A stretch of DNA of 17,356 bases from Oehlia diaphana (taxonomy: Eukaryota; Glomeromycota; Glomeromycetes; Glomerales; Glomeraceae): NCBI GenBank assembly GCA_003833135.1, contig QZLH01002132.1:1-17356 (forward strand), written 5' to 3'. The first letter of the stretch is position 1; each line of letters starts with the position of its first letter. Shown piece by piece: positions 9,469-17,356 of this stretch. A model generated the notes under the pieces. It did not search any database, was not told the origin of the DNA, and was given only the letters and a program-made list of their open reading frames with translations. The translations under genes and the position numbers were made by a program.

Positions 9469-10619
9469 TAAGCTAGTTTATTCATCATCATTTTCTGTAT
9501 ATTAGATACTTATTGTCAAGTATTATTCATTCTCAAATTCAGCATTATTATAAATTATAGAATATTATATATATATAAATTAATTACATAAAGTCTTAAA
9601 TTATTAACCTCATTCCCCTTCAATTTCATTTTTATTCTCTTCAATTTCATTTTTATTCTTTTTAATTTCATTTTTTTTTCATTTCTAACTTCGGTATTGT
9701 TTTTTTCTTTATAATTTGTGCTGTTAAGTTCTATTTTGAAAAGAATAAAATAAAAATGTGATTAAATATACCTTATAAAGGTTAGTTATTTTATAAAAAC
9801 CTTTAATTTGACACCGTTTCGTGTAATATGCCTGTAGTATCAGGTTAGCCGGTTATTCATCCGATAAAAAGAAATTTGAACTAAAAAAATCTAAGAAATA
9901 TAAGAATATAAAAAAAATTTTTTTTCGTAGTTTGTTCTACTTTGCAGAAACCTGTGATTTGTTACCATGCAGTTAAGAAATCGCCATCAAATCACAACGA
10001 TCTATTATCCAACATGTATCAAAATACCAAACAATCTCGCAATAACATATCTTTACGAAGTTGTGAAATGCTATTAAATAGGTGGTAAATAGGTGGTAAA
10101 TAACATCGAGAATTAGTAGTGAAAATTAATCTAAATTATTTCTTAGATGTATTAAATATTATTTAGCGATGAATGTGTTTTAACAGCAGGAATCATGTGA
10201 TACACGTGATATTATAAAATAATTATAGTGATCTAAATTTTAACTTAGCAATCATTAATATAAAAATAAACTATTTTTAACTTTTAAACTTTTTTTCTAA
10301 CGTACTGTAAATCTTCCCTTTTGATCTTTACCTTTCATTTCCCCCATTTCTTTCCTTCATTTTTCTCTTCATTCCTTCTCCTCTTCATTGGTTGATATCT
10401 TTTTTTTTTAAAAAAAAAATTATATTCTTTATGATTTTTTTAACCGTCATATTTTTAATTTTTTTTTTTATAAAAAGATAAATTTCGTTTTTCTGTCCTC
10501 GTCCTTTAATTCTTCTCTCATATTTATTTAAAAAAGAGTTGAAGAAAAAACCCACAAAAAAATCAAATTCTATAATGATAATGAAACGTTATAACATTTC
10601 AATTTTTTTCTTTTTTTAG
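9469..10619. other. Intergenic stretch, no gene seen
   Basis: Holds the 3' flank of the peptide gene (duplicated in block B up to about 9570), the 21-bp tandem repeat at 9618-9680, a duplicated TAGGTGGTAAA at 10079-10101, a pyrimidine-rich tract at about 10315-10400 and T/A homopolymer hairpins at about 10402-10422. No coding frame is supported. Confidence 0.55.
9618..9680. repeat. 21-bp tandem repeat, three units
   Basis: Two identical units of CTTCAATTTCATTTTTATTC plus T at 9618-9638 and 9639-9659, then a decayed third unit at 9660-9680 (TTTTAATTTCATTTTTTTTT). A minisatellite in pyrimidine-rich sequence. Confidence 0.75.
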
Positions 10620-11502
10620 GCGGCTCCCTCGGTCTCCTATGCGACATTTTGTAAGTTTTAGAAAAATAATTTTTCCTTTAATTTATTTTAATGAACGGTC
10701 ACTAACAATTCATTTTTTTTTCGGGTAGTTCTTCGGGTCTCTTTGGACACGTGGGATTCATTTTTGGTAAAACGTATGTTAACGTTTCAAATTTTATCTT
10801 TTTTAGATGGGATGAGGAAGAGTTATATGTTTTTCGAATTTTATTCTTTTGTTTTAGATGACTTTCTAGATGGGGATGAGATTTGGAGGTTTTTTTAAAG
10901 ATTTTTGCAAAATGTTTTACTAGCGTTTCATTCTTTTTTAGATATCAATGAGGTACCTTTTCTAAGCTTAGGGATTTTTTTGTAGAGTGTCGTGAAAGTT
11001 GAATTAAACCAAGTCGGATTAAAGATGAGTACCAAGAAGCGAAAATCTTAGAACTTCACAATGGAATTATGAATATAAATGTGAGTTTCAAAATAATTTC
11101 GAAACTAAACTTAAAAAGATATTTTAATAACATTGTTTATCTCTTCCATAAGACACCAGCCCCAGGAACCTCGGAGGTGTGTTTCAGAATACTTTCAAAG
11201 ATTTTCTTTTAAAAAATATTTTAATACGTAATAACCTTTATTTATTTATTTTTTTTTATTTATTTTTTTTTTTTAGAGGAATGGCACCCAATACAGGAAT
11301 ACCAGAATTCTAGTAAGTTTTGAAAATTTTGAAAAAAATTTTATTAATAAAGTTAAGAGAACATTTAACATTATAAGAAAATTTATATCTATGTTTATTG
11401 AACAATTTGTTTTATTTATAGATTAGGATAATTCGTATAATTAGATTTAGGATAGAACAATTTAATATTTCTAAAATAAAGTTTATAATATATCAACTTT
11501 AA
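10620..11502 (+). pseudogene. Mosaic of short exon-like pieces, decayed gene or repeat
   Basis: Short less AT-rich islands are each bounded by splice-like signals: 10620-10650, 10729-10766, pieces near 10807 and 10860, 10985-11080, 11153-11176, 11277-11312 and 11422-11502. The last four join in phase 0: after a TGA at 11000-11002, 26 open codons (IKPSRIKDEYQEAKILELHN...) join TPAPGTSE, then RNGTQYRNTRIL, then 26 more codons to TAA at 11500-11502. The first two islands resemble each other (TCGG(G)TCTC...CATTTT), and GATGGG(G)ATGAG recurs at 10806 and 10871, so the 5' half looks internally duplicated. I have a vague memory of similar fragments elsewhere in Rhizophagus but cannot name them. It could be a dead multi-exon gene, a spliced non-coding transcript or part of a repeat family. 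Confidence 0.4.
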
Positions 11503-12017
11503 AATAAATAAACTATAACTTTACTGCAACTTTAATATTTGTTTACTATAACTTAAACATGCATTTAATATAATCTAAATATACATTCACTATATGTTTT
11601 CGATTTCAATACTATTTTTGCACGAGCCGGTGACGATTTCCTTAACTTTAGACATAGATCCGCGTAAACTTATAATCAAGATTTGGTCACGATATGATAT
11701 TAAATCAGTTCTTTGATAAAGTTTTATATAGTTATGATATGGTTTATTTCGATTTTAAAAGTTTTTGTAAAGTAAAAGAAACAGTAATTCCTTTTATGTT
11801 ACAATCGTGAGTATCTGTTACATAGGTATTTGTTATCTAACTACAGTTAAAGCGTTAAATAGTAATCATCAAACACAATTATTTTTTATATTGTGAGAAA
11901 AAATATATATATATAAGTAAAGATCGAAGAAAAAATACTTTTTATTTTTGATCTATTACAAGTAAATATTCTGTTAAAAACAAAACACATTTTATATACA
12001 AAGAACGAAATACAAAC
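11503..12017. other. Intergenic stretch, no gene seen
   Basis: AT-rich, stops in all frames. A patch at about 11610-11710 is slightly richer in GC and shares words with window positions 50-110 (TATAACTTTACT, GATTTGGTCA), possibly an old dispersed repeat. A short TA run at about 11905-11915 could be a TATA region for the relic at 12018. Confidence 0.4.
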
Positions 12018-12116
12018 ATGAATTACCGTCAATTCTTCTTAATTAATGTTATTTTTTTTTGGTCATGTCAATTACAATTACCGCTGTTCTCACCAAATTG
12101 AGTATGAATTAAATAA
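12018..12116 (+). pseudogene. Relic of a third small-peptide signal sequence
   Basis: From ATG 12018 the frame reads MNYRQFFLINVIFF, matching the MNSRQIFFALLIVL start of the two intact peptide genes. A run of nine T at 12052-12060 then appears to shift the frame: as written it ends at TGA 12096-12098 after 26 codons, whereas the next frame continues LVMSITITAVLTK to TAA 12114-12116, a normal signal-peptide continuation. Soon after (about 12120-12130) homology to block B starts, so the rest of this gene is missing. Chance similarity of hydrophobic leaders is the alternative. Confidence 0.35.
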
Positions 12117-12126
12117 CAAACTTTTT

Positions 12127-12813
12127 TCTCGGGAGAAGCATTATTATATTCTCTATAGTAAGGTATCGAAATCCACAGGTAAGAATTCAAATATATTACT
12201 AGTATATAATGATTTTATTTCATCAGAAAAAAAGAATTATTTATTTACTATTTATATTTTTAAAGCATCTTGTTTTTAGTTGGACCAATTCAATTCTCGT
12301 ATTATACATAAATAATATTGAAAAAAAATATACAAATGAAAAATTTAGCAAGTGGCCTATGAATTTTATCTTCAGCTGACGTCGCCATCTTAAATGTGAT
12401 TAGTTCACGGTTAGCAAATTTACGTTATTTTTGCGCACCTAGTATATCAAAAGAAGCAGAAGTTAAAATATTTTGGGGAAGTTTTGCAAACATCTTTATT
12501 GAAGATGTACCACAATTTATAATTAGAGTAAGCAATCTTTTATTTATTTATTTATTTTTTTTTTTTTACGACGAGTTTTATTGAAATAGTTCAATTATTC
12601 TGTTAGTATTATATATGATCCAATCCCTATATTTTCTTTAATATCCGCTGGTATTTCGATAATATCTATTATTTATTGGATGAACATTTGATGCGCTATA
12701 TCATAAAATACCTTTTTCTGTAAGACAAAATATAAAACATGAAGAGCCTTCTACAAATGTAATCGAAATAAATTCAATTAAGAAAGGATGATGATACTAT
12801 AGAAATTACATAA
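12127..12813 (+). pseudogene. Decayed duplicate of the 3' part of the large gene
   Basis: Matches the end of exon 7 through exon 10 of the gene at 4458-8081. Exon 7 keeps only its end and its donor (CCACAG/GTAAGA at about 12178). Exon 8 and parts of both flanking introns are deleted. Exon 9 has lost 10 bases near 12290 and about 29 bases near 12365, gained TAA near 12310, and gained 3 bases near 12440; its core (RLANLRYFCAP, VKIFWGSFANIFIEDVPQ) is still nearly perfect. The intron 9 acceptor and the first codons of exon 10 are gone (22 bases, near 12603). Exon 10 carries further changes up to the old stop at 12811-12813. It cannot encode the membrane region of the parent protein. Confidence 0.9.
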
Positions 12814-13469
12814 AGATTTTTTTCTTACATTATTATTATGTATTCTATTTTATTTTTCTTTCTTTAAAAAAAACAAGGAAATAGATATTCAATAAGGGAT
12901 AAAAAATAAAATTTTGTTTCGACTATTGTTAAAAGGTAACGGAAAAAATTTTTCAACCATTTTTATAAACCTGATTTGGGCTTTTTTTTGCATCATATTT
13001 ACATTTATTTTTTTGCGCGCACTTTGAAATTATCTGATACAATTTGAATTCATAATCTCTTTGTTTACATAAAATTTCAATTAAATTGTATTAATTGAAC
13101 AGGTGATAATTTCTTTATCATATAAACAATTAAAAGTATATAATGCATTATTATTTATCGTTACACAAAATTAAACGTTTAACAACAAGGACTTCTATAA
13201 ACTAAGATTTCTTTATTTTCTTTATTTTTCCTTTATTTCCTTTTTTAGTTTAACCAATTACACATCTGCAAGACAAAATAAATTATTCGTTTAAAAAAAT
13301 TATTTTCTTTATTTTCTTTTTTTTTTTTAAAAAAAAAATTGTCGTTATATTAAAATGAAAGAAAGAAATGTTTGAATGTTTTTTCCAATATTTTTAATAT
13401 TTTTTGTATAATTAAATTTCGCCTTTCATTTAAGGAATATAAGTAATATTAAAAAAAATCAATATACAA
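12814..13469. other. Block B spacer (duplicate of 8082-9072)
   Basis: Diverged copy of the spacer after the large gene. It lacks the 140-bp TIR element; the empty TA site is at 13259-13260. No gene seen apart from the short frame that starts at 13470. Confidence 0.7.
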
Positions 13470-13538
13470 ATGGCTTTCCCACTTGTTAAGAATTTCACCA
13501 ATTCAACTAATTCAGAAAATCAAATAAAAATTTTTTAA
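13470..13538 (+). other. Short upstream ORF, 22 codons (copy B)
   Basis: Same 22-residue translation as 9073-9141, ending TTTTTTAA. In this copy the distance to the peptide start codon is 146 bases because of an 86-base insertion just before that ATG. Inclusion in the transcript is not known. Confidence 0.3.
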
Positions 13539-13610
13539 AAATAATTCTTTTAAGAAATTAAAAATATCCAAACACAAAAAGATCCAAACACATTCAGTTC
13601 AGTTCTCAAG

Positions 13611-13677
13611 GTATGCAAAATAAATTGAATTAATTTTACAGAATTTTTTGTTGTATACATATATATAATATATACAG
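13611..13677 (+). other. Possible 5' UTR intron of peptide gene copy B
   Basis: CTCAAG/GTATGC at 13611 and TATACAG ending at 13677 delimit 67 bases that fit a GT-AG intron 8 bases before the ATG at 13685. Together with the preceding TTCAGTTCAG stretch it forms an 86-base block (13593-13678) missing from copy A. A nearer acceptor (TTTTACAG ending 13641) would give only 31 bases, which is short. It may be an intron lost from A or simply an insertion in B. Confidence 0.35.
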
Positions 13678-13684
13678 AATAAAA

Positions 13685-13961
13685 ATGAATTCGCGTCAAA
13701 TCTTCTTTGCTCTCTTGATTGTGCTTATGGCTACTATCGTAACAGCCTCTCCTTTGAATTTAAATCAATTAATTGAGAGGTAAATACAAATACAATATTA
13801 TTACTTTTTAAATATCAACGAAAGAAATCTATTAATTTTATTAATTTAATCATTAAAGAAAAAATGCTCAAAAAGACGAAAGTCCATCGAAAGAAAAAAA
13901 CGGCGAAGTTAAGGCTACGTTTGCGAAATCTGGCACAGATCATTCGCAAGAGCGTGATTGA
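13685..13961 (+). CDS. Small secreted-type peptide, 65 residues, two exons (copy B)
   Basis: Exons 13685-13779 and 13859-13961, intron of 79 bases with the same borders as copy A. Exon 1 differs from copy A by two bases (T21A, D27N). In exon 2 the only indel in the shared part is one extra codon (Asp), and AGC/AGT is silent. After GEVKAT the two proteins diverge: this one ends FAKSGTDHSQERD. Signal peptide residues 1-21, mature part about 44 residues, hydrophilic, Lys/Glu/Ser-rich, no cysteine. The gene sits downstream of the wrecked large-gene copy and 18 bases before the TIR element at 13980. Intactness next to a dead duplicate argues that it is still useful, but expression is unproven. Confidence 0.7.
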
Positions 13962-13979
13962 TTGCATTATTATAAATTA

Positions 13980-15031
13980 TCCCTTAAACCGTTTTGCGGG
14001 CAAATTTGCCAACAATTTCTAAATTAAGATAAATGACGCTATAAAAGTTCTTTAATTTTGGCCAGATCGTCACATGATTTTGCAGCCAAATTGATCTACA
14101 TTCTGGCCATAAATTGTATGAGTTAGATATGCGGTTGATCATTATTTGGAATTTTTATATATATCGGAATTTTTATATAATAAAATCTAAACTTTTCTTA
14201 CCATATTTTTTCTCTATTTGAATATTTATTATGACTTTTTATATTCATTATAAAAATTTTGCATTATAATAAACAAAAATAGAGATAAAAAAAATTGATT
14301 TTTATGAGTATATAATTAAAATGCATAATAAAATTTTCATTAAACTTCTATATAAAGTCAAAATCCTACTTTTAAACATCAAAAATCATATTAACAAAAG
14401 TTGTTTCTCATACCAAATTCTACATATTCTATTAAGCTTTTATATAGCTACAATTAATTGTTAATGAAATCGTCAAAGTTAAGTGCAAAGTTTTTTAAAA
14501 TTTTGTGATTATCTTAAAATACAACTTTTGGCCAATGGGTAATTTCCGATTTTCTAATATATAATTAATAAATACTAATAATTGCTGTACAATATATAAT
14601 TTAAATTATTTTGGAAAAAAATTTTATTAAAATTGCTTTATTTTTCATAAAATTAGATTTTTATACAATAATAGACTATAAATTAACTCGTGACTGATTT
14701 AATAGTGTGATCGGGAGAGTCTATATAATAAAACACTTATTGTATAGGTCTTTAGGCAATACTTTGCTGTTTTCGATCTCAACCATTTGATCGGTCAGAT
14801 TGTACCACTTCGTGGCATAATCTGAGCCAATCAAATGGCCTCAATCGAAAACAGCACGTTATTGCCTAAATACTATACAATAAAGTATATATTATTGTCA
14901 CATAAATTATGATTGAAGCTCTTTGCAAAAAATTTATTAGAATAACTTCGCTTTTCATAAAATTAGATGAGAACTGAATTTTCGGTAAAATTGCAGGCAA
15001 ATTTGCCTACAGTGTCTTACCGTTTAAGGGA
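13980..15031. mobile_element. TIR element of about 1.05 kb, non-autonomous, TA-flanked
   Basis: Left end TCCCTTAAACCG, right end the inverse CGGTTTAAGGGA-like (CGTTTAAGGGA), flanked by TA at 13978-13979 and 15032-15033. A second inverted pair, GGCAAATTTGCC, lies near each end (about 13999 and 14996). The interior is AT-rich, shows further self-complementary stretches (about 14220-14275 against 14320-14370), and has no frame that could code for a transposase. A 147-bp foldback element is nested in it. It separates the end of block B from the broken gene at 15034. Confidence 0.75.
14737..14883. mobile_element. 147-bp foldback element nested in the larger element
   Basis: Starts TTATTGTATAG and ends with its complement CTATACAATAA. 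The arms pair over about 65 bases: TTTAGGCAATA, GCTGTTTTCGAT and CCATTTGAT in the left arm return inverted in the right arm. A short centre (ACCACTTCGTGG, itself self-complementary) forms the tip. No coding capacity. Confidence 0.75.
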
Positions 15032-15033
15032 TA

Positions 15034-16051
15034 AAAAAGACGTATCCACTGAGAAGAAAGAAGATTATCAAATTGTACTTTGTCAAGACGGAAAATTTGC
15101 TGCTACACTCGATACAGGTAAGAAAACGCATGAATTTCATTAGTAACAAACAATTATGCGACTTAAACATATATTGATAAGTTTTTTTGCCTTTTTTTTT
15201 AAAAAAAAAAATAAATAAATAAATAAATAAATAAATTCAAATCTTCGGATCAAAATATTGCTGAATACTGATTATCGTCCATTTATATTCAATAAGAAAA
15301 AGAATAATTTCAGAAATGAGAATGAAGTTGAAGGATCTGTCGAAATTAATAAAACAATCGCTTATTTTAAAATAAACTATGATTTTGGTATTGAAGAGCT
15401 TTACGACCATAACCCTCCTCCATTTATTGATAACAACAACGTTGAGAAAGAAACAAAAAAGATGGTTTTAGATGGTCTTTTGATATATCAAATAGGTACA
15501 AGAATATTGACAAATATTTTGTTTTTGTCGCCATATCCCGCATAAACATTGATGAGGATATGAAAGGAACAAATAAGAAAAAGGATGATAGTGGAAATTA
15601 TGAAAGAGAACAACTTAGCAAAAAGATATTTAAATGTCCTCCGTCATCTAACGAAAATGAAAGAAATTGTATAGTGGACATATTACCAGAAAATGATAAC
15701 GTCACACAGCCTGAAAGTAGAAAAGGAATTGCTATTTATCGTATTGAACTAAATAAAAGTTATGTTATTAACGCTGTGACTTGTTATTATTCTAATAGAA
15801 TTTCAGGAATATGTAATTTCATTGAAGTTTCAAGTGAAGAAAATTCAAATAAAGATGATTTAATTAAATACGATTCACATAATTCTGAACTAAGAAGATT
15901 TATATTAAAAAGATATTTATAATAGATATATTTTTTAGTTTATGATCTGGCAAAAATGGAACATGAAGTTAATGCAAGATTTGTTGAAAATATCGTAAAT
16001 GAATATAATAATTATTTTTTTTCAGTTAGTAAGTTACAACTTTGTTTTGCT
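15034..16051 (+). pseudogene. 5' part of a broken large-family gene (WD-like region)
   Basis: Coding pieces: 15039-15117 (DVSTEKKEDYQIVLCQDGKF...LDT, then GTAAGA); 15238-15466 (ANLRIKILLNTDYRPFIF...FIDNNNVEKETKK); a one-base frameshift at about 15465; 15467-15922 (FRWSFDISNRYKNIDKYFVF...SNRISGICNFIEVSSEEN); TAA TAG at 15920-15925; 15926-16051 (LVYDLAKMEHEV...SVSKLQLCF) then TAA. Lesions: no start codon, because the TIR element abuts the first piece; the expected acceptor before CAAATCTTCGG is replaced by an AAAT microsatellite; a frameshift; stops; and, by memory of related proteins, a missing segment after RRFI. I recall this family from Rhizophagus as long proteins with a WD-like N-terminal part and a C-terminal ion-transport domain; that identity is unverified. 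Confidence 0.7.
15201..15236. repeat. AAAT microsatellite
   Basis: A T run, an A run and then about seven AAAT units end right before the coding stretch that should follow the intron starting at 15118. The usual TTTAG acceptor is not present at this place. Confidence 0.85.
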
Positions 16052-16119
16052 TAAGTTAATACTGTTAAGTAAGTTGTTATATTATAGGTTATTAATCACA
16101 ATCTTCGATTGACGTGTAA

Positions 16120-17256
16120 TTTAACATTATTAATTGTAAATTTATTAGATTATTTCATGTAGAAAATGGCTTGCAAATTACATCAAAAAATTTTAAGGAA
16201 ATAGAAAGAATTAATTTACTGGAATTTTTTGACAGTGACGAAAAATTATTTATAATAGGCAAAGGTCGAGAAAGTGACAAAGATAAGGGAGTCAAAAAAG
16301 TGCCGAAGTTTATAATTTGGGATCTGCATGATACTGGCGAATATATAGAGTTAAACGAGTTTCCGATTACTGAAACTAATATAAAGGACATCTACACTCG
16401 TTTAGCTATAACTTCAGGAAATGTTTTGCGAATTGAAAATAATGGAAAAGTTTCATCGGTCCTTAAAAAAGTTGAAATAGAAATCAAAAAGAAAAAATTA
16501 AATAAAGTTGATAAAGTTCCAGATTTAAATGTTTTTGGAATAGGACCAAATGGTAAAGAGGATAAAAATCACACTATATATTACGATAAAAAAACGAATT
16601 TCAAGCAAATAGTTAATGATAGAGAACCATGGTTGCCTGGTGGTTATGAAAGAACTTCTTATTGTCATTATCATGATAAAAAAGGGAAAGAAACAGAAAC
16701 TTTACAGCTTATTGTTGGTAGGTTAACCGTTCAAATTTGGCACCAAATAAATGATGATAGTAAAAATAAAGATGAACTTCCCAATAAAGGGGAAGCATTT
16801 CTTGATTATATATGGTCAAATCGTATTCCGGTAAAGCAAGAAGAAAACCAAACGAGATTAAGAATTGAAAAGTTTGTATATAGGTCAAATGATGGATCAA
16901 ATAGCAAAATAGAAGATTTTTATTTAAAGGTTTATTGGTATGAAAGAAAAGATGATAAAGAGAATACAAACGAGGAAGGAGATGCAAAAAAGAAAAAGCA
17001 CGAAATAACAAAGGAAGAAGCTAAGGAAATAGATGAAATAGAAGAAAACTTAAAAGAAATCGATGATGACAGCGATATAAGCGAAATGAAGAAAGAGAAA
17101 AGAAAACAAAATATAATAAGTGAAAAGGTAAAAAGGCAGGAAAAAGTGATTCAAGGAAAAGATATTGAAAAATTTCACACAGTAAGACACGCTTGCAAAG
17201 CATTTGAACATATAAGAAAGCGTTATAAAAGTAAAAGTGATGCAGATAATTATAAA
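16120..17256 (+). CDS. 3' exon of the broken large-family gene, long open frame, partial
   Basis: One frame is open from 16120 and looks coding from about 16144 (IRLFHVENGLQITSKNFKEI) to AAA at 17254-17256, where GTAAGT forms a donor; more exons would lie beyond the window. Visible parts: INLLEFFDSDEKLFIIGKG, a WD-like PKFIIWDLHDTGE, a Lys-rich segment, YYDKK...REPWLPGGYERTSYC, LQLIVGRLTVQIWHQI, a strongly charged Lys/Glu region (about codons 265-330 from TTG 16171) likely to be coiled or disordered, and TVRHACKAFEHIRKRYK. No ATG begins the frame and the 5' exons are broken, so this is probably the best-preserved piece of a dead gene, though a truncated product from an internal start cannot be excluded. 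Family memory (WD-like plus ion-transport domain) is unverified. Confidence 0.6.
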
Positions 17257-17356
17257 GTAAGTATAACCCTATAAAAAATAAATGTCCGGAAAATGTCTAC
17301 GAAAATGTCCGGAAACTGTCCAGAATAAATCTGGAATGTCCAGAAATTGTCCGGAA
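17257..17356. repeat. TGTCCGGAA repeat cluster in the terminal intron
   Basis: After the donor at 17257, TGTCC(G/A)GAA recurs at about 17283, 17306, 17317, 17338 and 17349. TCCAGA and TCTGGA form a perfect inverted pair at 17319-17335. The window ends inside the cluster. It looks like the terminal repeat region of a transposable element sitting in the intron. Confidence 0.55.

Noticed and set aside
9618..9680. Possible CRISPR-like repeat array
   Set aside because: Units are adjacent without spacers; a plain minisatellite in a eukaryotic context.
12046..12279. 77-codon plus-strand frame
   Set aside because: It crosses the relic/block B junction, the remnant of exon 7 in the wrong frame and an intron; no coherent protein.
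12396..12584. 62-codon frame resembling the large gene
   Set aside because: It is exon 9 of the pseudogene read on into its intron, not a separate gene.
16155..17203. Three minus-strand frames (16155-16391, 16709-17011, 17021-17203)
   Set aside because: Antisense of the well-supported plus-strand exon; rich in Leu/Phe/Ser as expected from reading Lys/Glu codons backwards.

Overview
The window is very AT-rich eukaryotic DNA with short GT-AG introns (donors mostly GTAAGT/GTAAG, about 65-115 nt), long intergenic spaces, small inverted-repeat elements and many decayed gene fragments. Intron style, base composition and protein style suggest an arbuscular mycorrhizal fungus (Glomeromycotina, Rhizophagus-like). 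That assignment is recall and inference; there is no rRNA or marker gene here to prove it.

Layout. 1-4457: mostly non-coding, holding two copies of a short TIR element (1083-1178, 3259-3418), a minus-strand coding relic (1743-2078), a second weak minus-strand relic near 2280-2370 and a coding-like minus-strand fragment (3735-3925). 4458-8081: the one large intact gene, ten exons, 956 codons, encoding a protein with an N-terminal signal/anchor segment, a long extracytoplasmic-type region and a C-terminal multi-pass membrane region. 8082-9205: spacer with a 140-bp TIR element (8619-8758). 9206-9468: two-exon gene for a 60-residue secreted-type peptide. 9469-12017: spacer with a 21-bp tandem repeat and a mosaic of exon-like pieces (10620-11502). 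12018-12120: signal-peptide relic. 12127-12813: wrecked copy of the 3' part of the large gene. 13685-13961: second, intact copy of the small peptide gene (65 residues). 13980-15031: TIR element of about 1.05 kb with a 147-bp foldback element nested in it. 15034-17256: broken member of a large gene family (WD-like region; family memory suggests a C-terminal ion-channel domain beyond the window), with a transposon-like TGTCCGGAA repeat cluster in the intron at the right end.

Main story. A segment running from late in the large gene through the small peptide gene (block A, about 7108-9570) was duplicated as block B (about 12127-13979). The large-gene part of block B collected many deletions, frameshifts and lost splice sites, while the peptide gene in block B kept its reading frame, intron and signal peptide; its only coding indel in the shared part is 3 bp. 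Block B also keeps an empty TA site exactly where block A carries the 140-bp element, so that element is a mobile insertion. The pairing of a surface-type membrane protein with a secreted peptide gene is suggestive, but a functional link is only a hypothesis.
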